34,061 bases of DNA from Vicinamibacteria bacterium (GCA_022821235.1 JAJEEA010000130.1:1-34061), one strand, 5' to 3'. Counted from the stretch's first letter, positions 7,978 through 16,300 are shown. Program-made: numbers and translations. The notes: a model not told the origin generated them from the sequence alone.

Positions 7978-8994
7978 TCACGGTGCGGCCCGACCCCGAT
8001 CGGCCGCCGGTCCGGCCGGTGCGCCGGCCCGGGAGCGCCCGCGTCGAAGACCGAAGGCCAGGAACAGGGCGCCGGGGGCGCTGCCCGCCAGCACCAGGAG
8101 CCCGTAGGCGACGGACACGACGACGCCGTCGGCCGCCGTCAACCCCACCGCGCCCCAGAGCACCGCGGCCGCCCCCTCGCGCAGGCCCCATCCCGCCACC
8201 GTGACCGGAATCAGCATCGACATCAGGACCGGGGCGACGAGGGGGAGCAGGACCGGAAGCGGGGTCTCCACCCCCACCGCTCGGGCGGCCAGGAGGTAGG
8301 TCGCCAGATACGTCGCCACCACCACCAAGGCGCTCGCGAGCTGCGCCGCGAACGCCGCCGGCGCCAGGTGGGCGGCCCCCACCTCGGCCAGGACCGGCCC
8401 GTACAGCGACCATTGGGACGACTGGCGCCGCATCCACACGATCGTGGCGACGACGAGCCCCCCCGCCAGCAACCCCGCCCCGATCATGGCCGGCCGGGAC
8501 CCCGGGACCACCGTCACCGGGAGAAAGAGCAGGGAGCAGCCGGCCACGGTGGTCATGACCACCTGGGCCGAGAGGCGCTCGAACACCACCGCCCGCACCG
8601 CCGGCCCCCGCGGCGCCTGCGCCCGGACCTGCGACCTCGCCTGGCGCCAGGCCCGCGCGACATCGCCGAGGACGCCGCCGGGCAGGACCTGGTTGAGGAA
8701 GATCGACAGGTAGTACTCGCGCCACGCGACCGCCCACGGAAGGTCCACGCCGAGCCGGCGGGCGGTGAAGCTCCACCGCCACGCGAGCACCGCCACCTGC
8801 ACGACGGAGAGGGCGAGCGCGGCCAGCACCCAGGACGGCCGCATCGACGCGAGCCGCGACGCCACCGCGCCGGCGTCGAGCCACACCGCGAGGCCGGCCA
8901 GCAGCCCCAGGCTGACCGCCGCCCGCAGGAGGAGGGGCACCCGCCCCGGCCCTCGTCGCGGCAGCTCCGCCGCCGGCCCTTCGCGCCCGTTCAT
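7978..8994 (-). CDS. Lysylphosphatidylglycerol synthase/AglD2-like flippase domain protein (UPF0104)
   Basis: This 338-residue integral membrane protein has eight or so hydrophobic helices. It contains the family motif 'SIFLNQVLPGGVLGDVARAW' (about residues 96-115), the conserved polar stretch of LPG_synthase_TM proteins, followed by 'FERLSAQVV'. Stand-alone members are thought to flip lipids or lipid-linked glycans across the inner membrane. It has no catalytic lysyl-transfer domain. Its ATG overlaps the stop of the upstream methyltransferase (ATGA, 8991-8994), so the two are probably translationally coupled. In this operon, with a glycosyltransferase and a PTPS-like enzyme, it is a candidate exporter of the pathway product. 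Confidence 0.85.
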   Translation of the reverse strand: MNGREGPAAELPRRGPGRVPLLLRAAVSLGLLAGLAVWLDAGAVASRLASMRPSWVLAALALSVVQVAVLAWRWSFTARRLGVDLPWAVAWREYYLSIFLNQVLPGGVLGDVARAWRQARSQVRAQAPRGPAVRAVVFERLSAQVVMTTVAGCSLLFLPVTVVPGSRPAMIGAGLLAGGLVVATIVWMRRQSSQWSLYGPVLAEVGAAHLAPAAFAAQLASALVVVATYLATYLLAARAVGVETPLPVLLPLVAPVLMSMLIPVTVAGWGLREGAAAVLWGAVGLTAADGVVVSVAYGLLVLAGSAPGALFLAFGLRRGRSRAGAPAGPAADRGRAAP

Positions 8995-9827
8995 TCGGCG
9001 TCACCCGGCAGCGCGAGGAGGTCGCGGTGGCCGACCGTCACCCGGAACGACCCGCGGGCCAGGGCGGCGCGGCGCCGGGCCGCCCACGCGGCGACCCGAT
9101 CCGCCGCGTCGGGCCGCAGCTCGGCCGCCGCCGCCGCCCATCCCTCGACGAGCCGAGCGGCGAGGCGGCGCTCGCCTGCCTCGACCCGCCACCCGCTCCC
9201 GGCAAGCCAGGTGCGGTAACCGGCCTCATGGAAGAGATGCGCTGCGATGGGCGCAGCCGCGGGTCCCAGGGCGGGGCCGAATCCCTTGTCGCCCTGCTGA
9301 TGCCGGTTGACGGCGGTCCATACGAAGCCGTCGTCGGGGTCGCCGTCGGACCGCCATTCCGCCCCGGATTCCGTCATCCACCGCACCTCACCGTCGTACG
9401 TCAGCGCGAAGTACGCGCCGCACCCGGCGTTGGCGCACCGGCGCACCAGCCCCGCCAGCCACGCCTCGGAGACCAGGTCGAGCAGGGCCGAGGCGGTCGC
9501 CAGGTCGGCCCCGTCGAGGATCGCGAGCCCGTCGGCCGAGAGGTCCCGCGACACGGCGGAGACCGCGTCGACCCCCGGCGGCGCGTCGAGACGGCTCAGC
9601 CGGTTCACGTGCCTCGGGTCATGGTCGACCAGGGTCCACCGCTGGCCGGGCGGCAGCCGCGGGGCGAGGTACCGCAGATTGGCGCCGGTCCCGCTGCCGA
9701 GATCGACCACCCGGGTCCAGCCGTGCCGCCGCCACGCCGCGCACAACCGGGCCGCCAGCTCTCCGTCCCGCGCCCGCCGATCCGCCGGCTCGCGCAACGC
9801 CAGCCAGTCGGCCTCGAACGTCTCCAT
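8991..9827 (-). CDS. Class I SAM-dependent methyltransferase, third in the cluster
   Basis: From the ATG at 9827 the protein has 278 residues; an in-frame GTG at 9839 would add four. The SAM-binding motif I 'VVDLGSGTGANLRYL' (about 40-54) is followed by 'WTLVDHDPRHVNRL', with the acidic residue after strand 2. A region 'DLATASALLDLVSEAWL' matches the post-II segment. The rest, including 'YFALTYDGEVRWM' and a Trp/Arg-rich C-terminus, is seen in uncharacterised methyltransferases of similar length. It lies 138 nt after the glycosyltransferase gene and overlaps the flippase gene by 4 nt, so it belongs to the PTPS-GT-MT-flippase operon. Its likely role is a methylation of the glycosylated product. 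Confidence 0.85.
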   Translation of the reverse strand: METFEADWLALREPADRRARDGELAARLCAAWRRHGWTRVVDLGSGTGANLRYLAPRLPPGQRWTLVDHDPRHVNRLSRLDAPPGVDAVSAVSRDLSADGLAILDGADLATASALLDLVSEAWLAGLVRRCANAGCGAYFALTYDGEVRWMTESGAEWRSDGDPDDGFVWTAVNRHQQGDKGFGPALGPAAAPIAAHLFHEAGYRTWLAGSGWRVEAGERRLAARLVEGWAAAAAELRPDAADRVAAWAARRRAALARGSFRVTVGHRDLLALPGDAE

Positions 9828-9964
9828 ACGGTCGCTCACGCACCGTCTCGTCCGGCGCCGGCTCGCGCAAGCGCCAACCGGTCGGCGTCGACCTCCCGAC
9901 GCTCCGACCGCGCCCCGTCCCGCTCCCACCCGAGCCCCGTCGCGCCCGCGTCCGCCCGTCGCCG

Positions 9965-11044
9965 TCAGACGCCTCCATCCGGCGTCAATGCCGCTATCGC
10001 CTCCGCGAACCGGCTCGCCGACTCGGGCCAGTCCGGCAGCTCTCCGGCATGGCGGCGCGCCGCCGCGGCGAGGCGCCCCCGGCGCTCGGCACCGCCCGGC
10101 TCGACGAGCAAGCGGCGCAGGGCGTCGGCCAGCGCGGCCTCGTCGCCGGGCGGCACGAGCACCCCCGCGTCGGCCGGCACGGTGTGGGGAATCGCCCCCC
10201 CGGTGGTGCCGACGACGGGGAGTCCCCGCGCCAGCGCCTCCGCGAAGGCCATGCCGTAACCCTCGTAGTGCGACGGCAGCACGAACAGCGAGGCCCGATG
10301 ATACAGGCGGTCGAGCTCGTCCGCGCCGCACTCGCCGGCGAACCGCAGCCGGTCGGCGAGACCGGCCTCTCGCACGAACGCGGCGACCTCGGCCGCGCAG
10401 GCCGGGTCGCGTTCGAGGCTGCCGGCGCAGACGCAACGCCACGGCAGGCCGGCGAGTCGGGCCAGGGCCGCCGCCAGCACCCGCTGGCCCTTGCGCGGCG
10501 TCACCGACCCCACCGACAGCAGCAGCGGGGGGTCTCCCGGCTCCGGACCCGCGGCGAGCGGGGCCGGGTCGGTGCCGGGCAGGACCGCCCGCACCCGGGC
10601 CGGGACCACGCCGTAGGCCTCGAGCCGCCGGGCCGTGAACGCGCTGGTCACGAGGACGCCGGCGCACGCGGCCAGCGCCTCCCGCTCGAGGGCCTCGAGC
10701 TGCGCCCGCCGGGGTGGGTCCAGCCCCGTCTCGTCCGCGAGAGGATGGTGCACGAGGGCGAGAATGCGCAACCGGGCCCGCTCGGCCCGGACCGGCGCCG
10801 GCAGCCCCCCGAGGGCCAGGCCGTCGATGACCACCCGCGCGCCGTCGGGGAGGCCGGCCAGCGCCGCCGCCAGCCGCTCGCGGGAGACGGCGTCGGTCGC
10901 GGGGAAGGCCCCGGCCACGCCGTGCACGGCGACCTGCCAACCCGCGGCCCGCAGCCCGTCGACCATCCGGCGGTCGTAGATGTAGCCCCCGGTCTGCTGG
11001 TCGATGGGGCCGGGGACGACGACGTGCAGGCGGAGAGCGCTCAC
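9965..11044 (-). CDS. Family 4 glycosyltransferase (GT-B fold)
   Basis: This 359-residue protein starts with a GTG at 11044 that overlaps the stop of the PTPS-like gene (GTGA). The N-terminal acceptor domain contains '[20 protein letters not shown]', with the glycine-rich acceptor loop. The C-terminal donor domain begins near '[14 protein letters not shown]' (about 174-187). It carries the E-x7-E nucleotide-sugar motif in '[20 protein letters not shown]' (E261, E269). GT4 enzymes are retaining glycosyltransferases that use UDP- or GDP-sugars. Immediate coupling to a PTPS-like gene suggests a pterin or related heterocycle as acceptor, as in known pterin glycosyltransferase systems, but lipid or glycan acceptors cannot be excluded. 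Confidence 0.87.
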   Translation of the reverse strand: MSALRLHVVVPGPIDQQTGGYIYDRRMVDGLRAAGWQVAVHGVAGAFPATDAVSRERLAAALAGLPDGARVVIDGLALGGLPAPVRAERARLRILALVHHPLADETGLDPPRRAQLEALEREALAACAGVLVTSAFTARRLEAYGVVPARVRAVLPGTDPAPLAAGPEPGDPPLLLSVGSVTPRKGQRVLAAALARLAGLPWRCVCAGSLERDPACAAEVAAFVREAGLADRLRFAGECGADELDRLYHRASLFVLPSHYEGYGMAFAEALARGLPVVGTTGGAIPHTVPADAGVLVPPGDEAALADALRRLLVEPGGAERRGRLAAAARRHAGELPDWPESASRFAEAIAALTPDGGV

Positions 11045-11439
11045 ACGCGACCTTCGTAGCTGCCCCACGCGACGTGCGACTCGCGCAGGGTGACGCAGAT
11101 GGCGGCGAGGCCGCGCGCGCCCTCCCCCAGGCGCCCCTCCCGCGCATCCCGCGCGAGCCGGTCGAAGATGTGCCTGGCCAGGAACTCGGTCGAGGTGTTC
11201 CTGCCCGCGAACGCCGGCTCCTCGTCCAGGTTGCGGTAGTTGAGGTCGGCGAGGACCTCGCCGAGGCGCCGGCTCGCCAGCCCGATGTCCACCACCAGGC
11301 CGTCGTCGTCGAGCTCCTCGCGGCGGAACGTGGCGTCGACGACGTAGGTGGCCCCGTGCAGGCGCTGGGCCGGGCCGAAGACCTCGCCCTCGAAGCTGTG
11401 CGCAATCATGAAGTGGTCACGAACGTTGAGGCTGTACAT
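11041..11439 (-). CDS. 6-pyruvoyl-tetrahydropterin synthase-like protein, variant zinc site
   Basis: From the ATG at 11439 the protein has 132 residues, the length of one PTPS/QueD domain. Conserved elements are H14 in 'MIAHSF', H28 in 'RLHGATY', 'LVVDIGLA', '[13 protein letters not shown]' with E85, and E120 in 'LRESHVAWG'. The usual 'C-x-x-x-HGH' block is changed: the catalytic cysteine is absent and the third zinc histidine is alanine (HGA). It may therefore catalyse a different reaction from tetrahydropterin synthesis or QueD chemistry. The frame is open upstream, but this start begins exactly at the family N-terminus. It is the first gene of a tightly overlapping operon with GT4, methyltransferase and flippase genes. 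Confidence 0.85.
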   Translation of the reverse strand: MYSLNVRDHFMIAHSFEGEVFGPAQRLHGATYVVDATFRREELDDDGLVVDIGLASRRLGEVLADLNYRNLDEEPAFAGRNTSTEFLARHIFDRLARDAREGRLGEGARGLAAICVTLRESHVAWGSYEGRV

Positions 11440-11713
11440 GGTTCTCGTCGGAACGGTGATGGTCAGGACAGTGATCGACACAAGTTGCCGACTGCACCCC
11501 GGACGCAGGCGGTTTTCGGCGGTTCCTGCGCCCGGCACGCGGCAAGGTGATTCCCGTCACTGTCCTTGCCCGGGACGGTGACGGAGGCTGCGTTGCCCCG
11601 TGCCAGGCGCGGGAAACCGTGGAACGGGCCGCATCCGGACGCGGTTGGAAGCTCCATGGTCGATCACTGTCCCAAGGGGGCCGACTACGCCCGACTCGGG
11701 TCGCTACGCGAGG

Positions 11714-12691
11714 TCAATAGCGGATGCGATGGCAGAGGGTGTCCCCCGGCGCCCGACTCACGCGGGCCATGACCGCCGGCAGCTCCTCGAACCGGTCCTC
11801 GCCGGTGATCAGCGCATCGAGACGCGCGTCGCCGAGGAGGGTCATGGCCAGCGCCAACCGGCGCGCGTGGTCCCACCGCGGCGTGCGGGCCGGGGGGAGG
11901 CGTCCGACCTGGCTGCTCCGCACCGTGAGCCGCCGGGCATGGAAGGCCTCGCCCAGCGGCAGCGGCACCGGCCGGTCGCCGTACCAGCTCGCCTCGACGA
12001 TGGTCCCCTCCACCCCCGCCACCGCCAGCGCGGCGGCCAGTCCGTCGGGATGGCCGCTGGCGTGGATGACGAGGTCGGCGTCGGCCCCCGCCGGCGGCGT
12101 CGTCCGGAACGGGATCTCCAGGGCCCCGGCGACCGCGGCCCGCGCGGGGTTCGGATCGACCAGGGTCAGCCCGACGCCGGGCACCCCCCGGCAGAGCCAG
12201 GCGCTGAGCAGCCCCACCACTCCCCCGCCGACCACGACGACGCGGTCGCCGACCACCGGGCGGGCGTCCCACAGCACGTTGACGGCGGTCTCCATGTTGG
12301 CGGCGAGCACCGCGCGGCCCGGCGGCACCCCGGCCGGCACGCGCGTCACCGCGCTCCGCGGGACGGTGTAGCGGTCCTGGTGGGGATAGAGGCAGAAGAC
12401 GACCTGTCCGTCGAGGTCGTCCGCACCTTCGACCACCCGGCCGACGCTGCTGTAGCCGTACTTCACGGGGCCGGGGAGCTCCCCCTCCTGGAACGGCGCC
12501 CTCATCGCCTGATACTGTGAGGGCGGCACGCCACCGCGGAACACCAGCGCCTCGGTGCCGCGGCTGATGCCCGAGTACAGCGTTCGGATCGACACCTCGC
12601 CGTCCCGCCGCGGGGGCAGGCGCGCGTCCACGACGGCGCCGCGGCCCGGCGCCTCGATCCAGAACTGACGTGCGGTGATCGGCTCCCCCAT
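11714..12691 (-). CDS. MDR-superfamily dehydrogenase lacking the catalytic cysteine
   Basis: This 325-residue protein has the medium-chain dehydrogenase layout. An N-terminal GroES-like part contains 'TLYSGISRGTEALVFRG' (about 37-53) and 'PVKYGYSSVGRVVEG'. A Rossmann domain follows with the dinucleotide motif 'VVVVGGGVVGLL' (151-162) and an acidic residue after strand 2 ('LVDP'). Where zinc enzymes have a Cys in 'GICGSD', this has 'GISRGTE', so the catalytic zinc ligand is missing, and no structural four-cysteine zinc lobe is seen. It resembles the BchC-like or threonine-dehydrogenase-like subset with 'GISRGTE'. It would oxidise or reduce a hydroxyl or keto group using NAD(P). It starts 31 bp from the divergent CDP-alcohol phosphatidyltransferase start. 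Confidence 0.83.
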   Translation of the reverse strand: MGEPITARQFWIEAPGRGAVVDARLPPRRDGEVSIRTLYSGISRGTEALVFRGGVPPSQYQAMRAPFQEGELPGPVKYGYSSVGRVVEGADDLDGQVVFCLYPHQDRYTVPRSAVTRVPAGVPPGRAVLAANMETAVNVLWDARPVVGDRVVVVGGGVVGLLSAWLCRGVPGVGLTLVDPNPARAAVAGALEIPFRTTPPAGADADLVIHASGHPDGLAAALAVAGVEGTIVEASWYGDRPVPLPLGEAFHARRLTVRSSQVGRLPPARTPRWDHARRLALAMTLLGDARLDALITGEDRFEELPAVMARVSRAPGDTLCHRIRY

Positions 12692-12722
12692 GGCGAGTCC
12701 GGCGCCGACACCTTATCAGACC

Positions 12723-13481
12723 ATGCCGGCCACGACCTCCCGAGCCGCGCCCGGTTCGCCCGCCCACCGACGGGGCCGCGTGGCCGCCGAGCTGGCCGTC
12801 GGCCTCGTGCCGCTGCTCCTCGCGGCCGCGGCGACCGCCCGGCGGCTCGACCTGCCGCGCGACTACGTCCCGGCCGCGGTGGCCGCCTACGGCCTCTTCG
12901 CCGCGGCCGTCCAGGGCCTCCTGCCGCCGCAGCCCTGGCCCGGGCTGGGCGCGGCGAACCGCGTCACCGTCGGCCGCGCCGCGCTGGTCCTCTCGCTCGC
13001 CGCGCTCGTGCCGCACGCGCAGGCCCTCTCCGGCGCCGGCCTCTGGTGGATCATCGGCATGGCCATCGCCGCCCTCTGCCTCGACGGCGTCGACGGCCTG
13101 GTGGCGCGGCGCACCGGCACGGGGACCGCCTTCGGCGCCCGATTCGACATGGAGCTCGACTCGTTCCTGATGCTGGTGCTGGCCGCCCTGGTGTGGCGGA
13201 CCGGAAAGCTCGACGCCTGGATTCTGCTGCTCGCGGCGCCCCGCTACCTGTTCGTCGCGGCCGGCCGGCTGCTGCCGTGGCTGCGGGCTCCCCTGCCGCA
13301 ACGGCTCCGCCGCAAGGCGGGATGCGTCGCCCAGGGCGTCGCCCTCGTCGTCTGCCTCGCCCCCATCGTCCCCGCCGGCCTCGCCGCCGCGGGGGCGGCG
13401 CTCACCCTGGCTCTGCTTGCAGGTTCGTTCGCGGTGGACGTCCGGTGGCTCTTCGATCGCCGGAGGGAGGGAACCGGATAG
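12723..13481 (+). CDS. CDP-alcohol phosphatidyltransferase-family membrane enzyme
   Basis: From the ATG at 12723 the protein has 252 residues with about six transmembrane helices. It carries a complete family signature, D-x2-DG-x2-AR-x8-G-x3-D-x3-D, at residues 121-146 (D121, D124, G125, A128, R129, G138, D142, D146). These enzymes join a CDP-activated alcohol or diacylglycerol to a second alcohol in the inner membrane. The frame is also open from ATGs at 12675 and 12690, but those overlap the divergent MDR gene. In the cluster it could attach a lipid anchor to the product or make a phosphodiester head group; this is inference. It could also be an ordinary phospholipid synthase. Confidence 0.83.
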   Translation: MPATTSRAAPGSPAHRRGRVAAELAVGLVPLLLAAAATARRLDLPRDYVPAAVAAYGLFAAAVQGLLPPQPWPGLGAANRVTVGRAALVLSLAALVPHAQALSGAGLWWIIGMAIAALCLDGVDGLVARRTGTGTAFGARFDMELDSFLMLVLAALVWRTGKLDAWILLLAAPRYLFVAAGRLLPWLRAPLPQRLRRKAGCVAQGVALVVCLAPIVPAGLAAAGAALTLALLAGSFAVDVRWLFDRRREGTG

Positions 13482-13570
13482 CACCGCGGCGCATGAGGCG
13501 TGGGCCGTCACCTCGGAGGGCGGGTCCGCACCTGCGCGCCGCCTCCGCTCGACAGCATTCGTGCGGATGG

Positions 13571-13732
13571 TCAGTCCCGTTTCGGGGAGCCGTGCATCAA
13601 TGCCCCGAGGACATGGTGCTGCGTCTGTTCAATGGAATCGACACGGCCGGTCAGCCGCGCAATCTGCCACGAGTTCACGAGGCCGGCGAGGGCGCCGATC
13701 ACGGCAGCGACAGCCGTGAGAAGTTCGACCAT
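13571..13732 (-). CDS. Small membrane protein, 53 residues
   Basis: The ATG at 13732 opens a 53-residue frame: a hydrophobic N-terminal helix ('MVELLTAVAAVIGALAGLV', about residues 1-19) followed by a polar, possibly coiled-coil tail ('RLTGRVDSIEQTQHHVLGAL'). No family is recognised. The case for a gene is a good sigma70-like promoter directly upstream (13740-13768) whose expected transcription start falls within a few bases of the ATG. The leader would be absent or nearly so. The frame is open further upstream, but that start would precede the promoter. Confidence 0.6.
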   Translation of the reverse strand: MVELLTAVAAVIGALAGLVNSWQIARLTGRVDSIEQTQHHVLGALMHGSPKRD

Positions 13733-13739
13733 GCTTCCG

Positions 13740-13768
13740 AGTATAGTCCGGCCGCCCCCACTACACAA
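13740..13768 (-). promoter_or_regulatory. Sigma70-like promoter of the small membrane protein
   Basis: On the minus strand, TTGTGT (13768-13763) is separated by exactly 17 nt from TATACT (13745-13740). Both boxes match the sigma70 consensus at four or five of six positions, notable in such GC-rich DNA. The ATG at 13732 begins 7 nt after the -10 box, predicting a leaderless or near-leaderless mRNA. Confidence 0.6.
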
Positions 13769-13811
13769 TCCACGTGCTGTGCACGGGTGCACGTCGGATC
13801 CGCGCCGCGCC

Positions 13812-14504
13812 TCACGGCTCGTCGAGGCGCCGCCAGCGTAGCGTCCCGTGGTTGACGAACGGCTCTCCGTCGACGGACATGCGCATGCGGACGTCGTAGT
13901 GGAACGGCGACAGCATGAACGTGCGGCCGGCGAGCCGGACCCGGCTCCCCCCGCGCTCGATCGGCGCCGCCTCCCAGTGGTGGGAGAAGTAGCCGCCGGG
14001 GTCGCCGCCGAGGCGGCCGACCTTGAGGAGCTCCCAGCCGCGGCTGTCCTCCTCGAGCCGCACCAGGTACCGGATGCGCCGGTCGTAGACCAGGATGGAC
14101 TCGACCGTCACGTCGCCGTCGAAGGTGGACGCCTCGATGGTGCTGGCGTAGGTGCATCCATCCACGTGCCTCACCGTCTCGGTCCCCACGAACTCGCTCG
14201 ACTCGGCGAGGGGCGAATCGGGCAGCACGCCCTCGACCTCCCAGGTCCCGACGAAGTAGTGCGGATCGAACGGGGCGGGGTCGTCGCCCTCGGCGTCGCC
14301 CTCGACCCCGAGGGTCGGCCGCCGGAGGGCGTTGAGGCGGGCGATGAGGTCGAGCTCCTGCTCGGTCAGGCACTGGCCTTCCACCTCGGTCTCGCCCGGC
14401 TGCAGCTTGACGATGGGCTCGGCCTCGAGCTCGGCAGGGGTCTGCGCCGCCCCGGCCGGAGCGAGGAGCACAAGCAGGCAAACCGTCAGGGCCGCATTCC
14501 GCAT
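13812..14504 (-). CDS. Secreted protein of unknown function
   Basis: This 230-residue protein begins with a clear signal peptide (hydrophobic residues 4-17, cleavage likely after 'AGAAQ'). An AGGAGA Shine-Dalgarno precedes the ATG at 14504. The mature part is acidic at first ('LEAEPIVKLQPGETEVEGQ'). It then has a beta-rich domain with 'FVGTWEVEGVLPDSPL', 'GCTYASTIEAST' and 'GDPGGYFSHHWEAAPIERGG'. I recognise no named domain; the pattern suggests a lipocalin- or heme-nitrobindin-like barrel, but that is a guess. It is the last member of a minus-strand run of secreted proteins, 326 bp after the cytochrome c gene. Confidence 0.75.
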   Translation of the reverse strand: MRNAALTVCLLVLLAPAGAAQTPAELEAEPIVKLQPGETEVEGQCLTEQELDLIARLNALRRPTLGVEGDAEGDDPAPFDPHYFVGTWEVEGVLPDSPLAESSEFVGTETVRHVDGCTYASTIEASTFDGDVTVESILVYDRRIRYLVRLEEDSRGWELLKVGRLGGDPGGYFSHHWEAAPIERGGSRVRLAGRTFMLSPFHYDVRMRMSVDGEPFVNHGTLRWRRLDEP

Positions 14505-14830
14505 TGATGTCTCCTGTACGCGCCCCCGCAGGGGTCCGTGGGGGCTCTGGAACACCGATCGACTCCAGGTTGCGGGTGGCCCTCCGCGCCGCGGGTCCCG
14601 CGGCTCGCGAGCCCGGCACCTGCCGGCCGCCCGGCATCCGGGCGTGCAGCCGCACGCGATCGCCGGTTTCCCGCGGCTCGCGAGCCCGGCACGGCAATCC
14701 ACTCCGCGTCGGCGCGCCGGAGCGCGCGGCGAGAGCCCGGCGGTCTCGCCGCGAGCTCCCGGAAACGGAACGGGGGCGGCGCGATCAGCCGCCCCCGCCC
14801 TGCCACCGTGCGCTGCGCCGGCCAGACTCC
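14505..14830. repeat. Intergenic region with a 24-bp direct repeat
   Basis: No gene is supported in these 326 bases. A 24-bp sequence with the core 'cccgcggctcgcgagcccgg' occurs at 14596-14619 and again identically at 14669-14692 in the same orientation, 73 bp apart. Its 'cggctcgcgagccc' part is itself nearly self-complementary, so each copy can form a hairpin. The strand immediately after the cytochrome c stop (14831) may use one as a transcription end. Confidence 0.55.
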
Positions 14831-16300
14831 CTAGTCGTCGTCGGCCGGGGTCTCGTCGACCAGCGTGTAGTTGACGTTGGTCAGGTACATGTCGTCCCAG
14901 CTCTGCTCCGACCAGTAGACCTCCTTGTGGGGAGCCGGGTTGCGCCGGTTGTTGCGCGAGTTGTCGTAGCGGGCGATCGACTTCACGGTGGTGCCCGCCG
15001 GCACCCGGATGGGCTCGGCCAGCTCGTACTCGAACTGCCAGTCGAAGTCGTAGTTGGGGACCCGCAGCAGTATCTCTTCCCGGCCGTCTGGATAGGTCAG
15101 CACCCAGGTGAAGTCCTTGCCGCGGACGTGGGCGTGGACGAACATCGACTGGATGATCGCGTCGTTCTGGAAGCCCCCGATGCCGGTGACCGTCCAGTTG
15201 CCGTCGTTGGGGGGAATCGGGGCGAGCAGCGGGTTCAGGCCCTGCCCCACCTGACGCGAGGCGGCCCTGGCCCGGCGCTCCTCGGGCGTCAGCGGCGGCG
15301 GCGCGACCAACTGCTCGTTCTCGGACGTGGTCTCGTTGAGGCTGAGGCTGCGGACCCGCTGCGACCGCTCCTCGGTGGCCAGCCACGCCCCGATCGAGGG
15401 CCGCGACGTCTCCGGCTTGCCGGTGGCCTGGTAGTGCAGGTTCCAGATGATGTAGTCGAACAGGTCGCCGCGGATCTCCCGCACCTGGCCGGGCCGGGCC
15501 ACGTCGGCGCCGACGCCGGGGATGTAGGGGCCGAAGCCGGCGCGCTGGGCCGCGGCCTCGTCGCGCTGCTCGGCGGTCAGCTCGCGGCGCCGGGCCCGGC
15601 CGTCCGCGGTCAGTCTCGCCACCTCCTCGGCGTCGACGTCCGGGTCCCGCACCGGCACGTAGTCGACCTCGGGGCCGCCCGCCCACGCCGGCCCCCGGCC
15701 GAGCACCATGCCCGTCGGCATGTTGACGAGGCCGGTGGTGATGTGATGGGTGGCGGCGTAGTTGCCGGGCCGCACCTGGGTCGCCGACACCGTCATCACG
15801 TCGTCGAACGGCAGCGGGGTGTAGAGGTTGAAGTTGGGCGTCTCCCCCTCGGCGTCGACCTGCCACGCGATGGGGAACTCGATGACGTAGTCGGGCTCCT
15901 CGCCCGACGGATGACTCCAGCCCGCGGCCGAGAAGCGCGGCGGCTCGGGGGCCGGTCCGGCGCCTTCGGGGGCCCCGCCGTCCGCCCACGCGACGATGGT
16001 CTCGATCTGCTCGTCGCTCAGGCTCGTGTCGTTCGAGAACTCGCCGAAGCGCGGGTCGGCGAACCACGGCGGCATCTCGCGCGCCTCGACCTTCGCCTTG
16101 ATCGCGCGCGCCCACGGCCGCGCGTCCCGGTAGGACAGCAGCGACATCGGCGCCACCTGGTTCGGGCGGTGGCAGCTCGCGCAGTTGTCGAGCAGGATGG
16201 GGCCGACGTGCTCGTTGTAGGTCGGGACGTCCTGGGCCGCCGCGCCGCCGGCGCCGGCCAGCGCCAGTCCGACGACACCCGCCGCGATGATGGTCCGCAT
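14831..16300 (-). CDS. Secreted c-type cytochrome with copper-monooxygenase-like C-terminal region
   Basis: This 489-residue protein has a signal peptide (residues 1-22, 'AAAQ' cleavage) and a heme c motif C40-A-S-C43-H44 in an N-terminal cytochrome-like domain. Later methionines (M52, or M76 in 'REMPPWF') are axial ligand candidates. The rest resembles the copper type II ascorbate-dependent monooxygenase fold: 'NYAATHHITTG', 'IIWNLHYQATGKPETS' and 'SMFVHAHVRGKDF' supply paired histidines. Proteins of this build are common and uncharacterised in Acidobacteria and act in the periplasm. An AGGGAGA Shine-Dalgarno precedes the ATG at 16300. It lies downstream of three other secreted-protein genes on the same strand, after a 342-bp repeat-containing gap. 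Confidence 0.85.
   Translation of the reverse strand: MRTIIAAGVVGLALAGAGGAAAQDVPTYNEHVGPILLDNCASCHRPNQVAPMSLLSYRDARPWARAIKAKVEAREMPPWFADPRFGEFSNDTSLSDEQIETIVAWADGGAPEGAGPAPEPPRFSAAGWSHPSGEEPDYVIEFPIAWQVDAEGETPNFNLYTPLPFDDVMTVSATQVRPGNYAATHHITTGLVNMPTGMVLGRGPAWAGGPEVDYVPVRDPDVDAEEVARLTADGRARRRELTAEQRDEAAAQRAGFGPYIPGVGADVARPGQVREIRGDLFDYIIWNLHYQATGKPETSRPSIGAWLATEERSQRVRSLSLNETTSENEQLVAPPPLTPEERRARAASRQVGQGLNPLLAPIPPNDGNWTVTGIGGFQNDAIIQSMFVHAHVRGKDFTWVLTYPDGREEILLRVPNYDFDWQFEYELAEPIRVPAGTTVKSIARYDNSRNNRRNPAPHKEVYWSEQSWDDMYLTNVNYTLVDETPADDD

Noticed and set aside
9840-9964. Possible small gene between the glycosyltransferase and methyltransferase genes
   Set aside because: No start with ribosome site and no coding-like composition was seen in the 125-bp gap.
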